DNA from: Schistocephalus solidus
Lineage: Eukaryota; Platyhelminthes; Cestoda; Diphyllobothriidea; Diphyllobothriidae
Assembly: GCA_017591395.1 (NCBI GenBank)
Contig: WEDG01001272.1
Span: forward strand, 53,738-117,737
DNA: 64,000 nt
Direction of reading: 5' to 3'
Shown: positions 48,220 to 59,060 of the stretch, in pieces
Layout of the letters: each line of letters opens with the position of its first letter
Numbering within the stretch: position 1 is the stretch's first letter
Position numbers and translations under genes: made by a program
Notes under the pieces: model-generated
What the model saw: only the letters and a program-made list of their open reading frames with translations
What the model was told of the DNA's origin: nothing
Database searches by the model: none

Positions 48220-48830
48220 AGTCCGCCCAACTCGTACTTGTTGAGCCGCGGGCTGACTCTCTTTAAGTCATGCTGGGAAATACTGGGTGCCACTTTGGGG
48301 TGAGGTCAGCCCACCTGGTTTGACTGCAGGATGGGATACACGGACTTTCGGTTTCACTTTGCAGCTCTGATCCAGAGCAATCGTATACGGTCACTGTTGC
48401 CGATCCGCGTTAAGTACTACTACTACTACTACTTGGCGGCGGACTCGAGTAAAACAAAACCGAGTATTTAAAGCCCGCTACTGCCGCATGATGGCATGCG
48501 CCCAATTGATGAATGGAATTAGCACGCTGCTGCATGCGCTCAGCCAGACCGAGCTTCGGCCCGTCGACTAGGAACAACGAGGCAGAGCCGGTCTCTATGT
48601 GTTCACGTGACCCAACCAGCAGGCGAGCTGGCTTGACCTTTGACCGACCGCCGGAACCATTCCGTGCAGGTCTTAACAGAACACGAGATGACGCATGCGC
48701 ATACGCCCACACGCCACATGTGAACGTCCACCTAATAACATCAGTTAACGCGCATTGTGATCGATCGGATAGGCGAAGAGCAGAGGCGCCGTAGAGAGGC
48801 TTGACTGACCAACGGCCGCGCCGTGCTAGA
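48220..48830. other. GC-rich block with (CTA)n run
   Basis: This block is clearly richer in G and C and in CG dinucleotides than its neighbours. It holds about seven CTA units at 48414-48435 and, on -, a TATA-like CTTTAAATACTC near 48470. A - strand frame of 163 codons (48901-48410) ends in a run of Ser encoded by the triplet repeat, with no recognisable domain. It could be the LTR or promoter of a transposon, or an unidentified exon. Confidence 0.35.
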
Positions 48831-49369
48831 TTATTGAAAGCTATTTGAGACGGGAAACAAAAGTGAAGAAAATTGCACAAAGCAGAGCGAGCATTCCACA
48901 TTGCTTCACTTCAGCCGCACTTTTTAGCGGTGGTGTAGGAGTGACTTTTGTAGCATGAATACCGGGCTTACCGCTAAACAGCTAAGTAATTGTGTCCAGT
49001 TTTTAAATAAACGACACTAAATCCCAATGCACACAAAAATAGTCGCTGGTTTAGTCTGAAAAGGAATATAAAATTATGTCAATCGTTAAATAAAAGGCAT
49101 TGGTGCGAACCCAACTTACGACGACTGCGTCATGAGATGCCGATTTATTTCAGCCCCGAAAGCGATAAATGGGTCAATAAAGCACCTCAAAAAACAGAAG
49201 AGTTTGAGAGATAAGTTATTCCGCTCGTACTTGTTTCCTTCTCGGCCATAGAGGTCTCCAAGGGAAAGTGTCCAACTGGAGGGCAGCTTGTCGTGCCGCA
49301 AACTGCACTCACCCCACAGAGCCCAAAACAAATAGAATTAGGCGAGGATTACTTACATGCTCCCATCCC

Positions 49370-49790
49370 CCCTCCCCTTAATGGGACACGGGGAGAGGAA
49401 GGCCCAGCCCAAGCAATAAAGGTGAAACAGCGCATGATTTCAGGAAGGTGAAATATTTCCATTTCCTAACCCTAAAATTAGTCCTAACATAAACCGTAAC
49501 CGTAGTCGTTGCCCTAACCCGCCAGTTAACAGTAACCCTAAATTTAATCCTAAAGTTACCTTAACACTGACCTTTAACCTGAAAAATAAATATAAAATAT
49601 TAAAAATAGCCCTATCATACACCTAAACCGTAGCCCTAATGATAACCCCATGTCTACCTTAAACCTTACTCCTACAGTTAACACTAACCCTGACCTTAAT
49701 CTTAACCCCAATCTTAAATCTAACCCTAATTTCACTGGCGATTGGCACAAAGTCATATGTACTGTGGAAGGTTTCTGTTATTATGTCATG
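49370..49790 (-). repeat. Telomere-like core element, copy 2
   Basis: On + the core (about 49462-49735) is C-rich with units such as CCTAACCCTAAA, CAGTAACCCTAAA and TAACCCTGACC; on - it is TTAGGG-like. Flanks share GAAATATTTCC before the core, and ATTTCACTGGCGATTGGCAC with a CATATGTACTGT block after it, with copies 1 and 3. This is the longest core of the three. Confidence 0.65.
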
Positions 49791-50559
49791 TTTAGGGGGT
49801 CATATGAGTAATCCTTACCTCGAATTAAGTCACATTTCTTAGTTTATTGGTATTTATAGCCAAATTATTGGGTGGGGAAAAGGAGCTATAGTTCTCTGAT
49901 AATCACTTACTGAAATTATCTACACATCGAGGTGTCACGCATACGCAACTGACACGGTAGTCTGACAGATGCTTCCTTCACTACACACCTATCATACCGT
50001 CTCAGGAATAAAACACCCAACGTCATCTTATTACATCGTACATTAATACAGACATCCCTGTTGACAAGGTGAACAACCGACTAAGTGAAAAGAACTAAAA
50101 ATTGGTAGACGGCGCAAACTAAGGCCTGAAGGCGTACTCGCGCAATGTGCAAATCACATCAGCATCTCAATTTCCGGTTCATCTGGCATGGGATTTACCT
50201 GCGCCAAATCTGCGTGATTCCTTACCTACAAGCTTGTAGCATATCTTGGACGGGCGCCTTCAGGTTACCTTCACCACCAGTTGATTTCTAGGTTCTGATG
50301 GCCCACTGCCGCATGGGGGAAGGAAGAGATCTTAAGAAGGAACCCCTTCTCATGACAAAGCAGTGCACTCCGCACTATAATCAATCTGACGTGCCGCAGT
50401 CTATAATGATGTGGTAACTCGGTCCTTCTCAGGACAGAGGAGCAGACCGCTATGATTCGTCCTGTGTATGATCTTTATGGCCGGTCCATTAATTTAAGGT
50501 TCAAGACCCCTCGCCTGGCTCCAGTCTGGTACACATGGAACAGGAATCAGGTAGTGTTT

Positions 50560-50780
50560 GGCAGGCGTAGGCGGACTGTTTAGCTTTGCCAGCCACTGAG
50601 TCCACGCCATCTGCGGTCCTACTAACTATGCCTTTCACTCAGACCCAGGTGGGCGAGGGAGGAGAGAGTGTGACCGATGCTGCGCAATTCTGTTATCACT
50701 TTAAACTAATTCTCTCACAAGTCAACATTATGTGCCCCCTCATCGTGGAACGTACGATGGACATCGTCATTTGTGATATT
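50560..50780 (+). repeat. Dispersed repeat R1, copy 3
   Basis: CAGACCCAGGTGGGCGAGGG, GAGAGTGTGACCGATGCTGC, TTATCACTTTAAACTAATTC and TACGATGGACATCGTC follow the R1 order of copy 1 at 11480-11620. Confidence 0.6.
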
Positions 50781-51059
50781 AGAGCTGTAGGGTGCATCCA
50801 AAGACATGCAGGTCTCCGGTAAATGGAGCATATGTCAGAAAGCTCAGCATGATGCCAGAGACTCCGCCGTTGGTACAATGGAACTTTTATTCACCAGCTT
50901 ACAGCTTGCCAAGTGCATAACTTGGAGGCGGCCTACATTCGAGAGATTGAAACTGGTTTGAAACAAAGCAAGGAAAAACCTCTGACAAATTCATTGTGGG
51001 CCTTAGTTGTTTGCCCCGCACTCTTGTTTTAGCAATCCGATTTACCGCACGATATCTAA

Positions 51060-51245
51060 TTTCGAGGCCAGGTCGTAGGTGGCACGCGTAGATGGACTGT
51101 TTAGCTTTATGAGTCGTTATGTTCACATCAGTTTTTAGTCGCCTTTCCACCGGTGCTAGGTGGGTGAGAGAAGAGGGAGTCTGGCAGATACGGAGAAATT
51201 CAGCTTCATTGTAAACGAATTCACATACACGTGATTGCTGAGCCA
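51060..51245 (+). repeat. Dispersed repeat R1, copy 4 (diverged)
   Basis: GTAGATGGACTGTTTAGCTTT near 51085 matches the upstream part of copy 3 at about 50570. TAGGTGGGTGAGAGAAGAGG and GTCTGGCAGATACGGAG follow the R1 core order but are strongly changed. Confidence 0.45.
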
Positions 51246-51409
51246 ACCGCGCTGGACAGTAGTGAACCTCCCTGTCATTGGGTTCTCGGTTCAGTGCCGG
51301 TAAACATCTTCACTTGCTTTCAGTAGCAACAATAGAAGGCACGTTGATTCCGAAACGTATTAGCTCATCGGAAGATAGTTTGGTAAGGATGCCCTGTATG
51401 GCCGCCTCA

Positions 51410-51715
51410 CTAGGACACGGGAATGGGAACGTCTCGTCTACATAACAAAGGTGGGAAGGGTAAAAATTCCCGTAGCTTGACCCTAACACTAACATAAAAT
51501 TAAACGGTACCGTAATCTTAACCCTAGCTCTACCCCAAACTTCAATATTCAGTTAATACGAACGCAAATCTTAACACCTAACCTAATCTTCATCCCAACT
51601 TCAACTCGGGCCTTAACCCTAACCCAAAACTAAGCCCTTAACCTTAATTCCAAACCTATGTTCCCCGGAATTGGGCGCAAAGGCACATGCATTGCGGGCG
51701 GTGCCTAGTCCCGTG
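51410..51715 (-). repeat. Telomere-like core element, copy 3
   Basis: The left arm is CACTAGGACACGGGAATGGG and AAAATTCCCGTAGCTTG. The core at about 51478-51645 has CCCTAACAC, TTAACCCTAGC, CCTTAACCCTAACCC and similar units. The right arm has GGAATTGGGCGCAAAGGCAC and ATGCATTGCGG. Both arms match copies 1 and 2 when oriented alike. The block lies about 290 bases downstream of the ACADS second-exon donor. Confidence 0.65.
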
Positions 51716-51999
51716 TCCTGAATAGACAGGTGTACAAGTCATCCTTGCGGAAAGTTTTAAACGAATGGTGCCGGCATATGTACCTTCGCAAAAATTGTTT
51801 AATTAACCCTTTACACGCGTCCCTACTGAACGGATGAGGATTAAATTGCCTGATATTTAAACAAACTTAGTAGCAGGCCTGACCAGGTGTTCGGTACATA
51901 TTGCACTTCTGAAATGCACACAGAAGCAGTTACTTCAGGCAGCGGCAAGATAACGGGAGGAGGCTCATGGAAAACAGTAGTAAAGAGGTAAGACTTTAC

Positions 52000-52302
52000 C
52001 TGCGCAATGCCAAGGGCCTGGCCGGCTACGCCGATTCGTCCACCATCTAGGGCCTCCATAGCGATCTTGAAGCCCATACCCTGTTCACCGAGGAGACCTG
52101 AATGCGGCAAGTGACAGTCCTCAAAGGTCAGAGTGCAGGTGGAGGTGGCCCGGATACCAAGTTTCTCCTCCGGCTTGCCCACTACCAAGCCATCTCGTGG
52201 TGTCCGCATGACGAAGGTCGAGATACCCTTGTGTTTTTTACTGCGATCCGTCGTGGCAAAGACAATAGCGGCCTCTGCCTCGAGTCCATTTGTGATCCAA
52301 CA
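52000..52302 (-). CDS. ACADS: ACADS second visible exon
   Basis: 303 bases, phase 0 at both ends: [78 protein letters not shown] and [13 protein letters not shown]. The acceptor is CTCCCCCAG|TGT and the donor CAG|GTAAAG. It covers the middle beta-domain and FAD-binding region. The frame is intact. Confidence 0.94.
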
Positions 52303-53009
52303 CTGGGGGAGAAGGAAAAAAAGACAAACAGAAAGAGTGAGTACCAACAACGGGAGGGTTTTACTAACTTAGAAGGATGTCTGATGCAAAACGTCCCACA
52401 CACGCATGAACAACTTTTGTCAGATGACCTAAGCCAGAGTCTGTGCGCGGTCGCATGGTGACGTGAAGCTAATATTCATAAGAATATGCATTGACATAAG
52501 AAAGGAGACAGAACAGACCCCCGAAAACTCACAAAAGTGTGTATAATCGTCATCCATACCAGCGTGGCTCGAATTTGAAAGATGAAAAGGTGTACGCACA
52601 TTGAACACTATTTTCCGACAATTCGCCATCAGGGAGAGCAAAGTACCCTCTACTCCATAAACGTTGTAACTGTTACGCTCAGTGTTAAATAGAGGCTTGC
52701 AAATGGCCGCCTTGCAGTGTCTCAAGTTAGAAAGTAAAAGTAAACAGTCAATGAATACATAGTGCTAAGTTATGCTCGCATCAGGCATCACAAAGGGCTG
52801 TTTCACGTAAGGTATGGTCGGATAAGTCTATTTGGCATTTACCGCTGCGGTCTAATTGAAAAACAAAATAAGAACTGCGTTTTCCTTCTCGGTTCTAGTC
52901 TAAAAGGAGCACCGTCAGAAACCAGTTCCAAACCAAAACAGGAAGGGTGAGAATCCAAAGGGCAGCCACGCCCTATAAATACTGCGCCACTTGTGCCACA
53001 TATTATCTT

Positions 53010-53070
53010 TTTGTGCGACCGTCTCTGAAGATGCATTTGCGAGAAAATCCGAAACATTAGGCTAATCAAG
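53010..53070 (+). ncRNA. Second hammerhead-ribozyme-like motif
   Basis: CTGAAGA (53025-53031, perfect CUGANGA) is followed by an unpaired T. A stem of ATTT with AAAT plus an outer G-C pair closes a GCGAGA-type loop, and GAAAC lies at 53051-53055. GTCT upstream can pair with AGGC downstream as helix I. The distance from CTGA to GAAAC is 26 bases, identical to the motif at 39265. CGCCCTATAAATACTG near 52970 upstream looks like a promoter. It may mark an old Penelope-like or retrozyme-like terminal repeat. Folding was done by eye. Confidence 0.45.
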
Positions 53071-53734
53071 CTCTTTTCCAGTGATCGTGTCTTCTTCGTC
53101 ACGACTAATTCCTGGACCTCGCCTCTTCGCTTCTCTTGGCATACTTAAGCAACTTTATCGGTTGTATTGATGTTTTTAATTTTCTTTCCCTGGAGTCCTC
53201 GTCTACCGTCAACTTTTGACTCTAACCATTGAAGCCCCTTTTTACAAACAGTCCTGTATTACAGGGGTCACTGGGTTGAGTTTGCTCATTGGACTTTTAT
53301 ATAAGATTCTCGCCACATTAATAACCTATTCCGTTTTACGATCAGGTCAGATCAGCGAAAGACAGTTCATGGGAAAATGAGGTCGTTGTAAGGAGGAATT
53401 AACTCGATTGCTATAGCAAAAGTTCTGTAATTCCGATGCTTTGGATCTACAACCGCAGCCACCATCTAATTCAAAATCGGAGACGGTAGAGAAACACAGA
53501 AGGCATTATTTGTGTCATACTCTATGTAAAATCACCGAACTCGTCCTGATTGATAAACTGCATTAGAGGCGCTGAGCCCTCATCACCGGGGTTTGCAAGT
53601 GATGCAAAAGCTCGTGATCTTGTCAGGTCCGAATAAGTACTCGTTGCGTATTCATTATCAATTGCGGCAATTGCGTAACAATTAATCAGTCACTTTGACG
53701 AAACACGTGTTGGAGATTTTAGCTACTACCTGTG

Positions 53735-54620
53735 ATGATGAGGGAGGACAGTGAAGACAGGAGCAGCAATCTACGAAGCCAACCAGATCGCCGCCGCCAG
53801 GCCAAAAGGATGGCTCGAAAGTCACTTACGTCTTGGACTCAAATCGCCAATGCACAAGCCCTTCCGAAATGCCCACGCGGTCAACGCACCTTCTCCGCGC
53901 GAATTGGCCTGGTCGGACATCTTCGGACGCAACAATCCGACAGCTTCATCTTTTGCGTCAACTTGTGCCAACCGTCCTTCGGACGACTCCCCACGGTCAT
54001 CCCTGGCACCAATTCCAACGCTCCCACCATCATAGCGACCACATATCAAATACTCATCACCTGATACCTCCCCCCCCCCATCAGCGATAGAGACTCGGCC
54101 CTAACCTCTCCTCGTTGCGACCGCAACTTCACCTCACGCATCGGCCTGGTAGGTTGCTCGCGAATCTACCGCACAAAGACTGGTGAACCAAGGCCTGTAG
54201 CACCAACCCACAGCAGAGATCGCCGCCTCCACTGCCCTCGCGCATTCACTCATCGCATGGGCTTATTCGGTTACATGCACATCCATGACAGCGGAATTTA
54301 CCGCACTGTTGACAACACCGATCCCCGATGCACACCCTCCTCTCCTGCCATCCTCACTTCCACTGCCGCACCTACTACCACGAACGACAATCACCCAGCC
54401 CCTCCCGGTTTTTCCTGCCTACAGTGCGCCCGCAACTTCACCTCACGCATCGGCCTGGTCAGTCACCTGCGAATCCATCGCACGGAAACTGGCGAACCAG
54501 TTCCTGGGGCTCCGACATATATTCGTCGCGCCCGCCTCCACTGCCCTCACTGCTCACGCACATTCACACACCGCATGGGCCTAAAACGTCAGATGCATCT
54601 CCACAAAAACATGCGGTAAA
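53735..54620 (+). pseudogene. C2H2 zinc-finger C-terminus of a non-LTR retrotransposon, decayed
   Basis: KTGAAIYEANQIAAARPK in one frame is followed in another by CPRGQRTFSARIGLVGHLRT (a C2H2 finger with its second Cys changed to Gly). Further fingers are CDRNFTSRIGLVG near 54110 (outer Cys lost, first His to Cys) and LHCPRAFTHRMGLFGYMHIH near 54230 (two residues deleted). An intact FSCLQCARNFTSRIGLVSHL with RIHRTETGEP lies near 54412, and LHCPHCSRTFTHRMG near 54537 (first His to Gln). Such finger arrays end endonuclease-RT proteins of diphyllobothriidean tapeworms, as I remember them. No RT precedes it here. The stop TAA is at about 54617. Confidence 0.75.
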
Positions 54621-54689
54621 CCACCGTAGGCTGAACCACATCAACGCACACTACCTCCACCAATGCATACACAATACTCTTGCGGTATC

Positions 54690-55200
54690 CTAGAAACCGT
54701 GGCTTAGAAGGCTGTCAATGTGATGCTTAAACCAGACCACGGCGTCGGCCCAGTGTGTGTTATGCGTTAAGTGGCTGACAAGTAGACTGGGAGTCAGACG
54801 GCGATGACTCCTCCATAGCCCCTGGCTTAGTGAATCCTGGTGTGAGCGTTAAGGGGGCCAGGTCGTCATGTGGCGCGCGAAGACGGGTACGCCGGCCCGT
54901 GAGCCAATGCGCCCACTCCTACATAACCACTGACTGGCTCGGACGGTGATCTGATTGTGGGGGTTGGGGAAAGAGTGAGGTCGAAGGCTCAGCTCATTTT
55001 TCCTCACCATAAACAATCTGGCGTTTTTGAAACTATCACGGTGTGCTAAAAGCCGTGGCTTGTAAGGTTGCCAACTGACGGGATAACTCGGACCGCGTAG
55101 TAAGTCCAGTGCGTGAGTTTGTGTGCAATGGACGACGGGCGGACTGAGATTCAGGATGCAATGGCTCCTTCCTAATTTGCCCTTTATGGCACTCCCACTC
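54690..55200 (+). repeat. Pair of diverged copies of a roughly 140-base unit
   Basis: CTAGAAACCGTGGCTTAGAA near 54690 and GCTAAAAGCCGTGGCTTGTAA near 55042 start two similar stretches, each continuing with a CCAGTG(T/C)GTG block and a later GAC(T/G)GG(G/C)(A/G)GTCAG-like block. The second copy leads into R1 copy 5. The similarity is modest. Confidence 0.35.
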
Positions 55201-55239
55201 ACTTGGGATTCGAGCCACCGCTATCCTGTATCAGTGTGT

Positions 55240-55430
55240 GCTTGTTTCATGTTGGACCACAGTGCGTGGGCCTGCGCCCTCTCCCATCTTCTGTATTCTT
55301 GACTTCATCTTGACACCGGGTCCAGGTGGATCAGTGGACCAGAGAGTGAGGTAGATGCAGCGCGAGTCTACTCTTGCTATAATCCAGCGTGAGTCACCGT
55401 CCCTGCACAGCATACGGTGGGCATAGTCGA
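55240..55430 (+). repeat. Dispersed repeat R1, copy 5
   Basis: CTTGACACCGGGTCCAGGTG, AGAGAGTGAGGTAGATGCAG, CGCGAGTCTACTC, TATAATCCAGCGTGAGTCAC, CGTCCCTGCACAG and CATACGGTGGGCATAGTC match copy 1 closely; with copy 1 it is one of the best-preserved R1 units. Confidence 0.65.
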
Positions 55431-56928
55431 ACATGATGGTTAACTCTTCCTAACAGCATAGGTTTTTTGAACACCACTACAATTATTGTCACAAACGAAA
55501 ACACCTCATTGTCATTTGACTGGCAGCCAAGAAAACGACGTGGAGAGGTTTCTGAAATTTGGCCTACTGTCCTTTTTGAGAAGGACAAGTGTATCATCCG
55601 CAAATCGAACACCAAATTTCGGACTGTGGCGTTGGAATATCGGTGACTCCAAGCTTTCCGAGGCCATCCCGGTTAGAAGCCCAAAAATTAGCGATATTAC
55701 TGGCTTTCTTTTCACCTGAATTTAGATCATCCCATCAGATAAGAGGTACACGTTGAGGGTTTGGGAGTTTCTGGGGCAATTCTCAGCCCCTCTTGTTTGC
55801 TTTACTTGGAAAAGACGGACTTTTGCAACTGTCAGGTCTCTAATAATAGGTGTAAATAGGACGACCTTTTAAGCACGAAACTTAGAATTGTGTTTCTTCA
55901 GAAACTAGAGGCATCAGAATAAACACTTCGTTATCGCGTAAGTTGGACAGCCTTTTGGTGATATAAGGATGTCAGATTTGTGCAAACTGAGAAGAATGCA
56001 GAATAGGACTCTTACACTTCGCCGATAATGCTACCAACACAATGAATGACTTGAATTTCGAAAAAATCAAAGTACAGCGCTCCCTACGATAGCAACGGCG
56101 TCACGTGCGCTTAGCGTGATCGTACGTTTGCAGAATTTTCGGATGGGAGCAATGGATTTAGTAAAATAGGAGCAGCTGAAACTCCAGTGACCAGATAATC
56201 TGTCCAATTTATTTGTCAGGATGAAAGGCGTGAAAGTACAACCCCCTCAAATGTCGTGAGATGTTAGTTAGTCGCGGAGATATTTTAAAGACCATCAGAT
56301 TCAGTGTGTGGTTGAGGTTTTGATCTACACAGACCGTCAGCCGTAGTCTTGCTGAAGAACTGCCACAGATCGGCGGGGCAATTTCTGGCTTGCTTATCGT
56401 CGTCAGACTGCCATCTCGAAAATTAATTTGGGAAGGCCCGATATTTGCACCTGAGTCTATCGGTTTTCAGGTATTCGAGTCAAACGTTTTATCGCTAGAG
56501 TCACAAGTTTTCCAATTGGGTATTTGATTTTGAATACCCAAGATCGCTTGCGAGTGGCATTTACCGACCTGTCTTGATTGCGCAATACAAATATGCATCC
56601 GTTCTTTCTGCCTTCGATATCCGATGGATGGTCCTTACAGGCAGTCGAATTGCAGCAACCAATCAGTTATCGCTACCTAAACACGCGAGAAGTATTGAGT
56701 CATTCGTGGCACGGCCCCGTAGGCCGGATTCGATAGGATTGAACAAAATGGTTTCAGTTTAGTTAAGATAATGTAATTCTGTGACGTGCCCATCTAAATC
56801 TAGTGTACACATGCAATAATTTGAAATTTCTTTTTGTCAAATAGTTAGTATGCACTAACAGATAAGCAGCAGCCGGTAATAGAATAAGTTTCGACAAAAT
56901 CCAGCCCCCCGTACATTCGCCTTCTCAC

Positions 56929-57268
56929 CTTGACACCATTGAGGATCCAACCGTCGCTATCCTTCCGAGCGAGAGTAGAGGCGGCCCCAGCATCGCTGCC
57001 ATTGTTCGGTTCACTGAGGGCGAAACAGCCCACACGATCGCCGTCTAGGAAGGGCAGGATAAACTCGTCAACCTGCTGGCTGCTGGCGTACTTTATCAGA
57101 GGAGCGAGGTAGAGCGAGTTGTTGACTGAAAGGATGCAACCAACCGAGGCACAGCCCCGACTAATTTCCTCCATGGCGATGGCGTAGGCTAGGTAAATCG
57201 CTCCCGCTACCGCCGTAGCGCTCCGGCACTAGCATCGACATGAGACCCAATCGGCCGAGCTTCTGGAT
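56929..57268 (-). pseudogene. ACADS: ACADS first visible exon, one-base insertion
   Basis: The acceptor is TTCTAACAG|ATC and the donor AAG|GTGAGA. The start reads [20 protein letters not shown]. After GSGSD the frame slips by one because GATTTAC replaces the expected [25 protein letters not shown] then follows in the shifted frame through DGWILNGVK. The length is 340 bases where 339 fits the phase-0 neighbours. The extra T lies in the plus-strand AAA at 57195-57197. The first 30 or so codons are readable only with the upstream exon, which is not seen. Confidence 0.87.
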
Positions 57269-58249
57269 CTGTTAGAAAAATATTGGACGATTTTATTAGT
57301 TTACAAGGACAAGGCCATTCATGTACATGTGGTCCACGATCTGTGTGTCAATTAAATAGGGATGACTGAAACTACAAGAATGAAAAGCTAAAAGTTTAAA
57401 TATGGGGGCGAAGTGGTAAAAGAATCATCCTGGCTGATTACAACTAATGAGCCAGAAGTAGCCATTCCAATATTCCTTTTCGTCACCGGCAATGTTCACC
57501 ACTCAATTTTAAATTCATTTAACTGAATATGCAAGGATTAGAAAGCTCAAACTTACCAGGGGTCTCTTTTTTAAGCTATGGCTTGTGTCTGCGAAGAGAG
57601 GAATATATAAGCTACGTCGAAACCATCCCAAACCTGTATCTTACCCTCTGTGATGAATAGTTTTGAGACCGCAGCTTAGAATATTTTTATGGATGGGTGA
57701 AAATAATAAAACACTGTCAAAAAACGGGCAGCAAAACACAATAATTTAGGATAGATTGGCAGTGTTTAGTGTTCGAAGGGTAAAGCATGAAAAAGGACAT
57801 AATCAGCGGGTGTCATAATATGCTTCCTAATCTGACAATTAACCCATGCAATGGGCCATACACTGAGCAGGGAACAGATATGTAAACTAACAATATGGTA
57901 CAGTAAAATCCAGAGTTGAAAAACGATATATTAAGTACGATCTACGAGTTCCCATGACGTCGATAGCCAGTCAGGCGCTAATGGAAACAATAACTGAAAA
58001 TAACCTCTCCGTTGACGCCTGAATGACTCACATCACTAAAATCTATGTAAAATGCACCCAATTAGGCGAAACTGGGTTATGCTTTGCGGAAACTTTAAAA
58101 AGGCTGATTTCATCAGCATTTTGATTTCAACCTCAGTACGCGACAGCTTAAAACGCTAACACTCAAGGCAGTAATCACCATATTAACCTGCAGTTGGCAA
58201 GCACGCGTTCATATTTGATCTAACCCACTTAAAGGGCGTTGCACATCTT
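57269..58249 (-). other. Upstream intron sequence of ACADS, including a SINE fragment
   Basis: 57400-57510 holds a SINE 3' half on + (GCTGATTACAACTAATGAGC, CCAGAAGTAGCCATTCC, TTTTCGTCACCGGCAATG). The remainder has no recognisable feature. Earlier ACADS exons were searched for by eye and not found. Confidence 0.5.
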
Positions 58250-58430
58250 CAAATAGATGAACAGTACCGACAAATACAAGGGAGACTGGAATGTCCAGTT
58301 CTGTCTTCGAGCAGTAACAAGTCAACCACACCAAATCCTAGATTGTGCGACTCCTGAGGCTCAAACTCGTCACCTATCGGGTGGAACTCTAACGACCTAA
58401 GCATTGAGCCACGGGGTCATTGTCCTGTTA
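58250..58430 (-). mobile_element. tRNA-derived SINE
   Basis: On -, CCCCGTGGCTCAATGCTTAG carries the A box, GACGAGTTTGAGCCTC resembles the B box, and the body ends with GACATTCCAGTCTCCCTTG followed by a TATTTGTCGGTACTGTTC tail. This matches the SINE family at 4065 and 36272. Confidence 0.72.
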
Positions 58431-58564
58431 GTTGCGATCTGGTATAGTAACAATGTTAGACAGGCGCTCACCGATCGTGTTAAGGGACATACAAGTCCCA
58501 TTTCGCCTTAAAGCTCTCTCTAGAATCCCGCCAGCAGCCACACAGCGACTAGCATTATCAGTAG

Positions 58565-58690
58565 AAAAGCAGTACCGAAGAAGACGAGGCAGACTGGTAA
58601 TTCCATTTCTAGCTTATAACGAAGCTTATAAAGAAGCAAGAAATGGCGATTCCAACTTCCCTTGATTTTGTCGGTAATGTTCTTCTCTGT
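58565..58690. repeat. Two SINE 3' halves in head-to-head inversion
   Basis: 58572-58617, read on -, gives TAGAAATGGAATTACCAGTC then CCTCGTCTTCTTCGGT. 58627-58674 on + gives CAAGAAATGGCGATTCCAAC then CCTTGATTTTGTCGGT. The arms of about 45 bases would fold into a hairpin with a short loop. Confidence 0.6.
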
Positions 58691-58834
58691 AAATATGTGT
58701 GATTCGTAGTGAACTAGAAGTGGGATAGGCTAGCTATGAACGCAACCGTGTCAAATGCAGGTTAATATAGTGATTTAAGCCTCGAATATTAGCGTCTTAA
58801 GTCATCACTCTCTTATTTTGAAATCCAAGAACTA

Positions 58835-59060
58835 TTAGATAACAGACAAGTCCGTGCTTGGCGTACGATGAAATTGTCATCGGTGGAAGTCAGTTGCATG
58901 GTCAGATGTCTACCTAATGAGCAGTCGCGGACCAGCACTGAAATGGCTACCAAGCGCGGACGACTGGGGTCTGACACGTCGGCTGCCTTATAAAAAATTG
59001 CTAATTCTGCCAATGGTAATATGGCATGGTGACTGCGAGCTGCCATTAACTATATCTATT
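58835..59060 (-). repeat. Dispersed repeat R3, copy 2
   Basis: On - it starts ATGGCAGCTCGCAGTCACCA and continues TTTTTTATAAGGCAGCCGAC and GTGTCAGACCCCAG. It parallels 6930-7175. The distance between landmarks is the same in both copies. Confidence 0.45.

Larger units (their letters stand above)
47958..51999 (-). other. ACADS intron rich in repeats
   Basis: This 4042-base intron contains a GC-rich block with a (CTA)n run (48220-48830), two telomere-like elements (49370-49790, 51410-51715) and two R1 repeats (50560-50780, 51060-51245). Nothing recognisable lies in 48830-49370 or 49790-50560. Confidence 0.7.
52303..56928 (-). other. ACADS intron with hammerhead-like motif and zinc-finger element
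   Basis: This 4626-base intron contains a hammerhead-like motif (53010-53070), a C2H2 zinc-finger remnant of a non-LTR element on + (53735-54620), R1-associated repeats (54690-55430) and unrecognised sequence in 52303-53010, 53070-53735 and 55430-56928. Confidence 0.7.
46349..57268 (-). pseudogene. ACADS: Short-chain acyl-CoA dehydrogenase, last four exons, two frameshifts
   Basis: ACADS is a mitochondrial FAD enzyme that oxidises short acyl-CoAs to enoyl-CoA in beta-oxidation, passing electrons to ETF. Exons on - are 57268-56929, 52302-52000, 47957-47725 and 46507-46349, all with GT-AG borders and phase-0 joins. Together they cover about 344 residues, roughly from human residue 95 to the C-terminus. 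Signatures include [68 protein letters not shown] and [20 protein letters not shown]. The [11 protein letters not shown] block carries the catalytic Glu. The first and third exons each contain a one-base indel. The N-terminal exon(s) with the mitochondrial signal were not found in the window. Either the locus is decaying or the assembly has indel errors; splice sites and remaining codons look constrained, which favours error. Confidence 0.85.

Noticed and set aside
47958..52000. ACADS as a two-gene fusion because of very long introns
   Set aside because: The exon order, phases and residues are collinear with a single short-chain acyl-CoA dehydrogenase; the intron length is explained by repeats.
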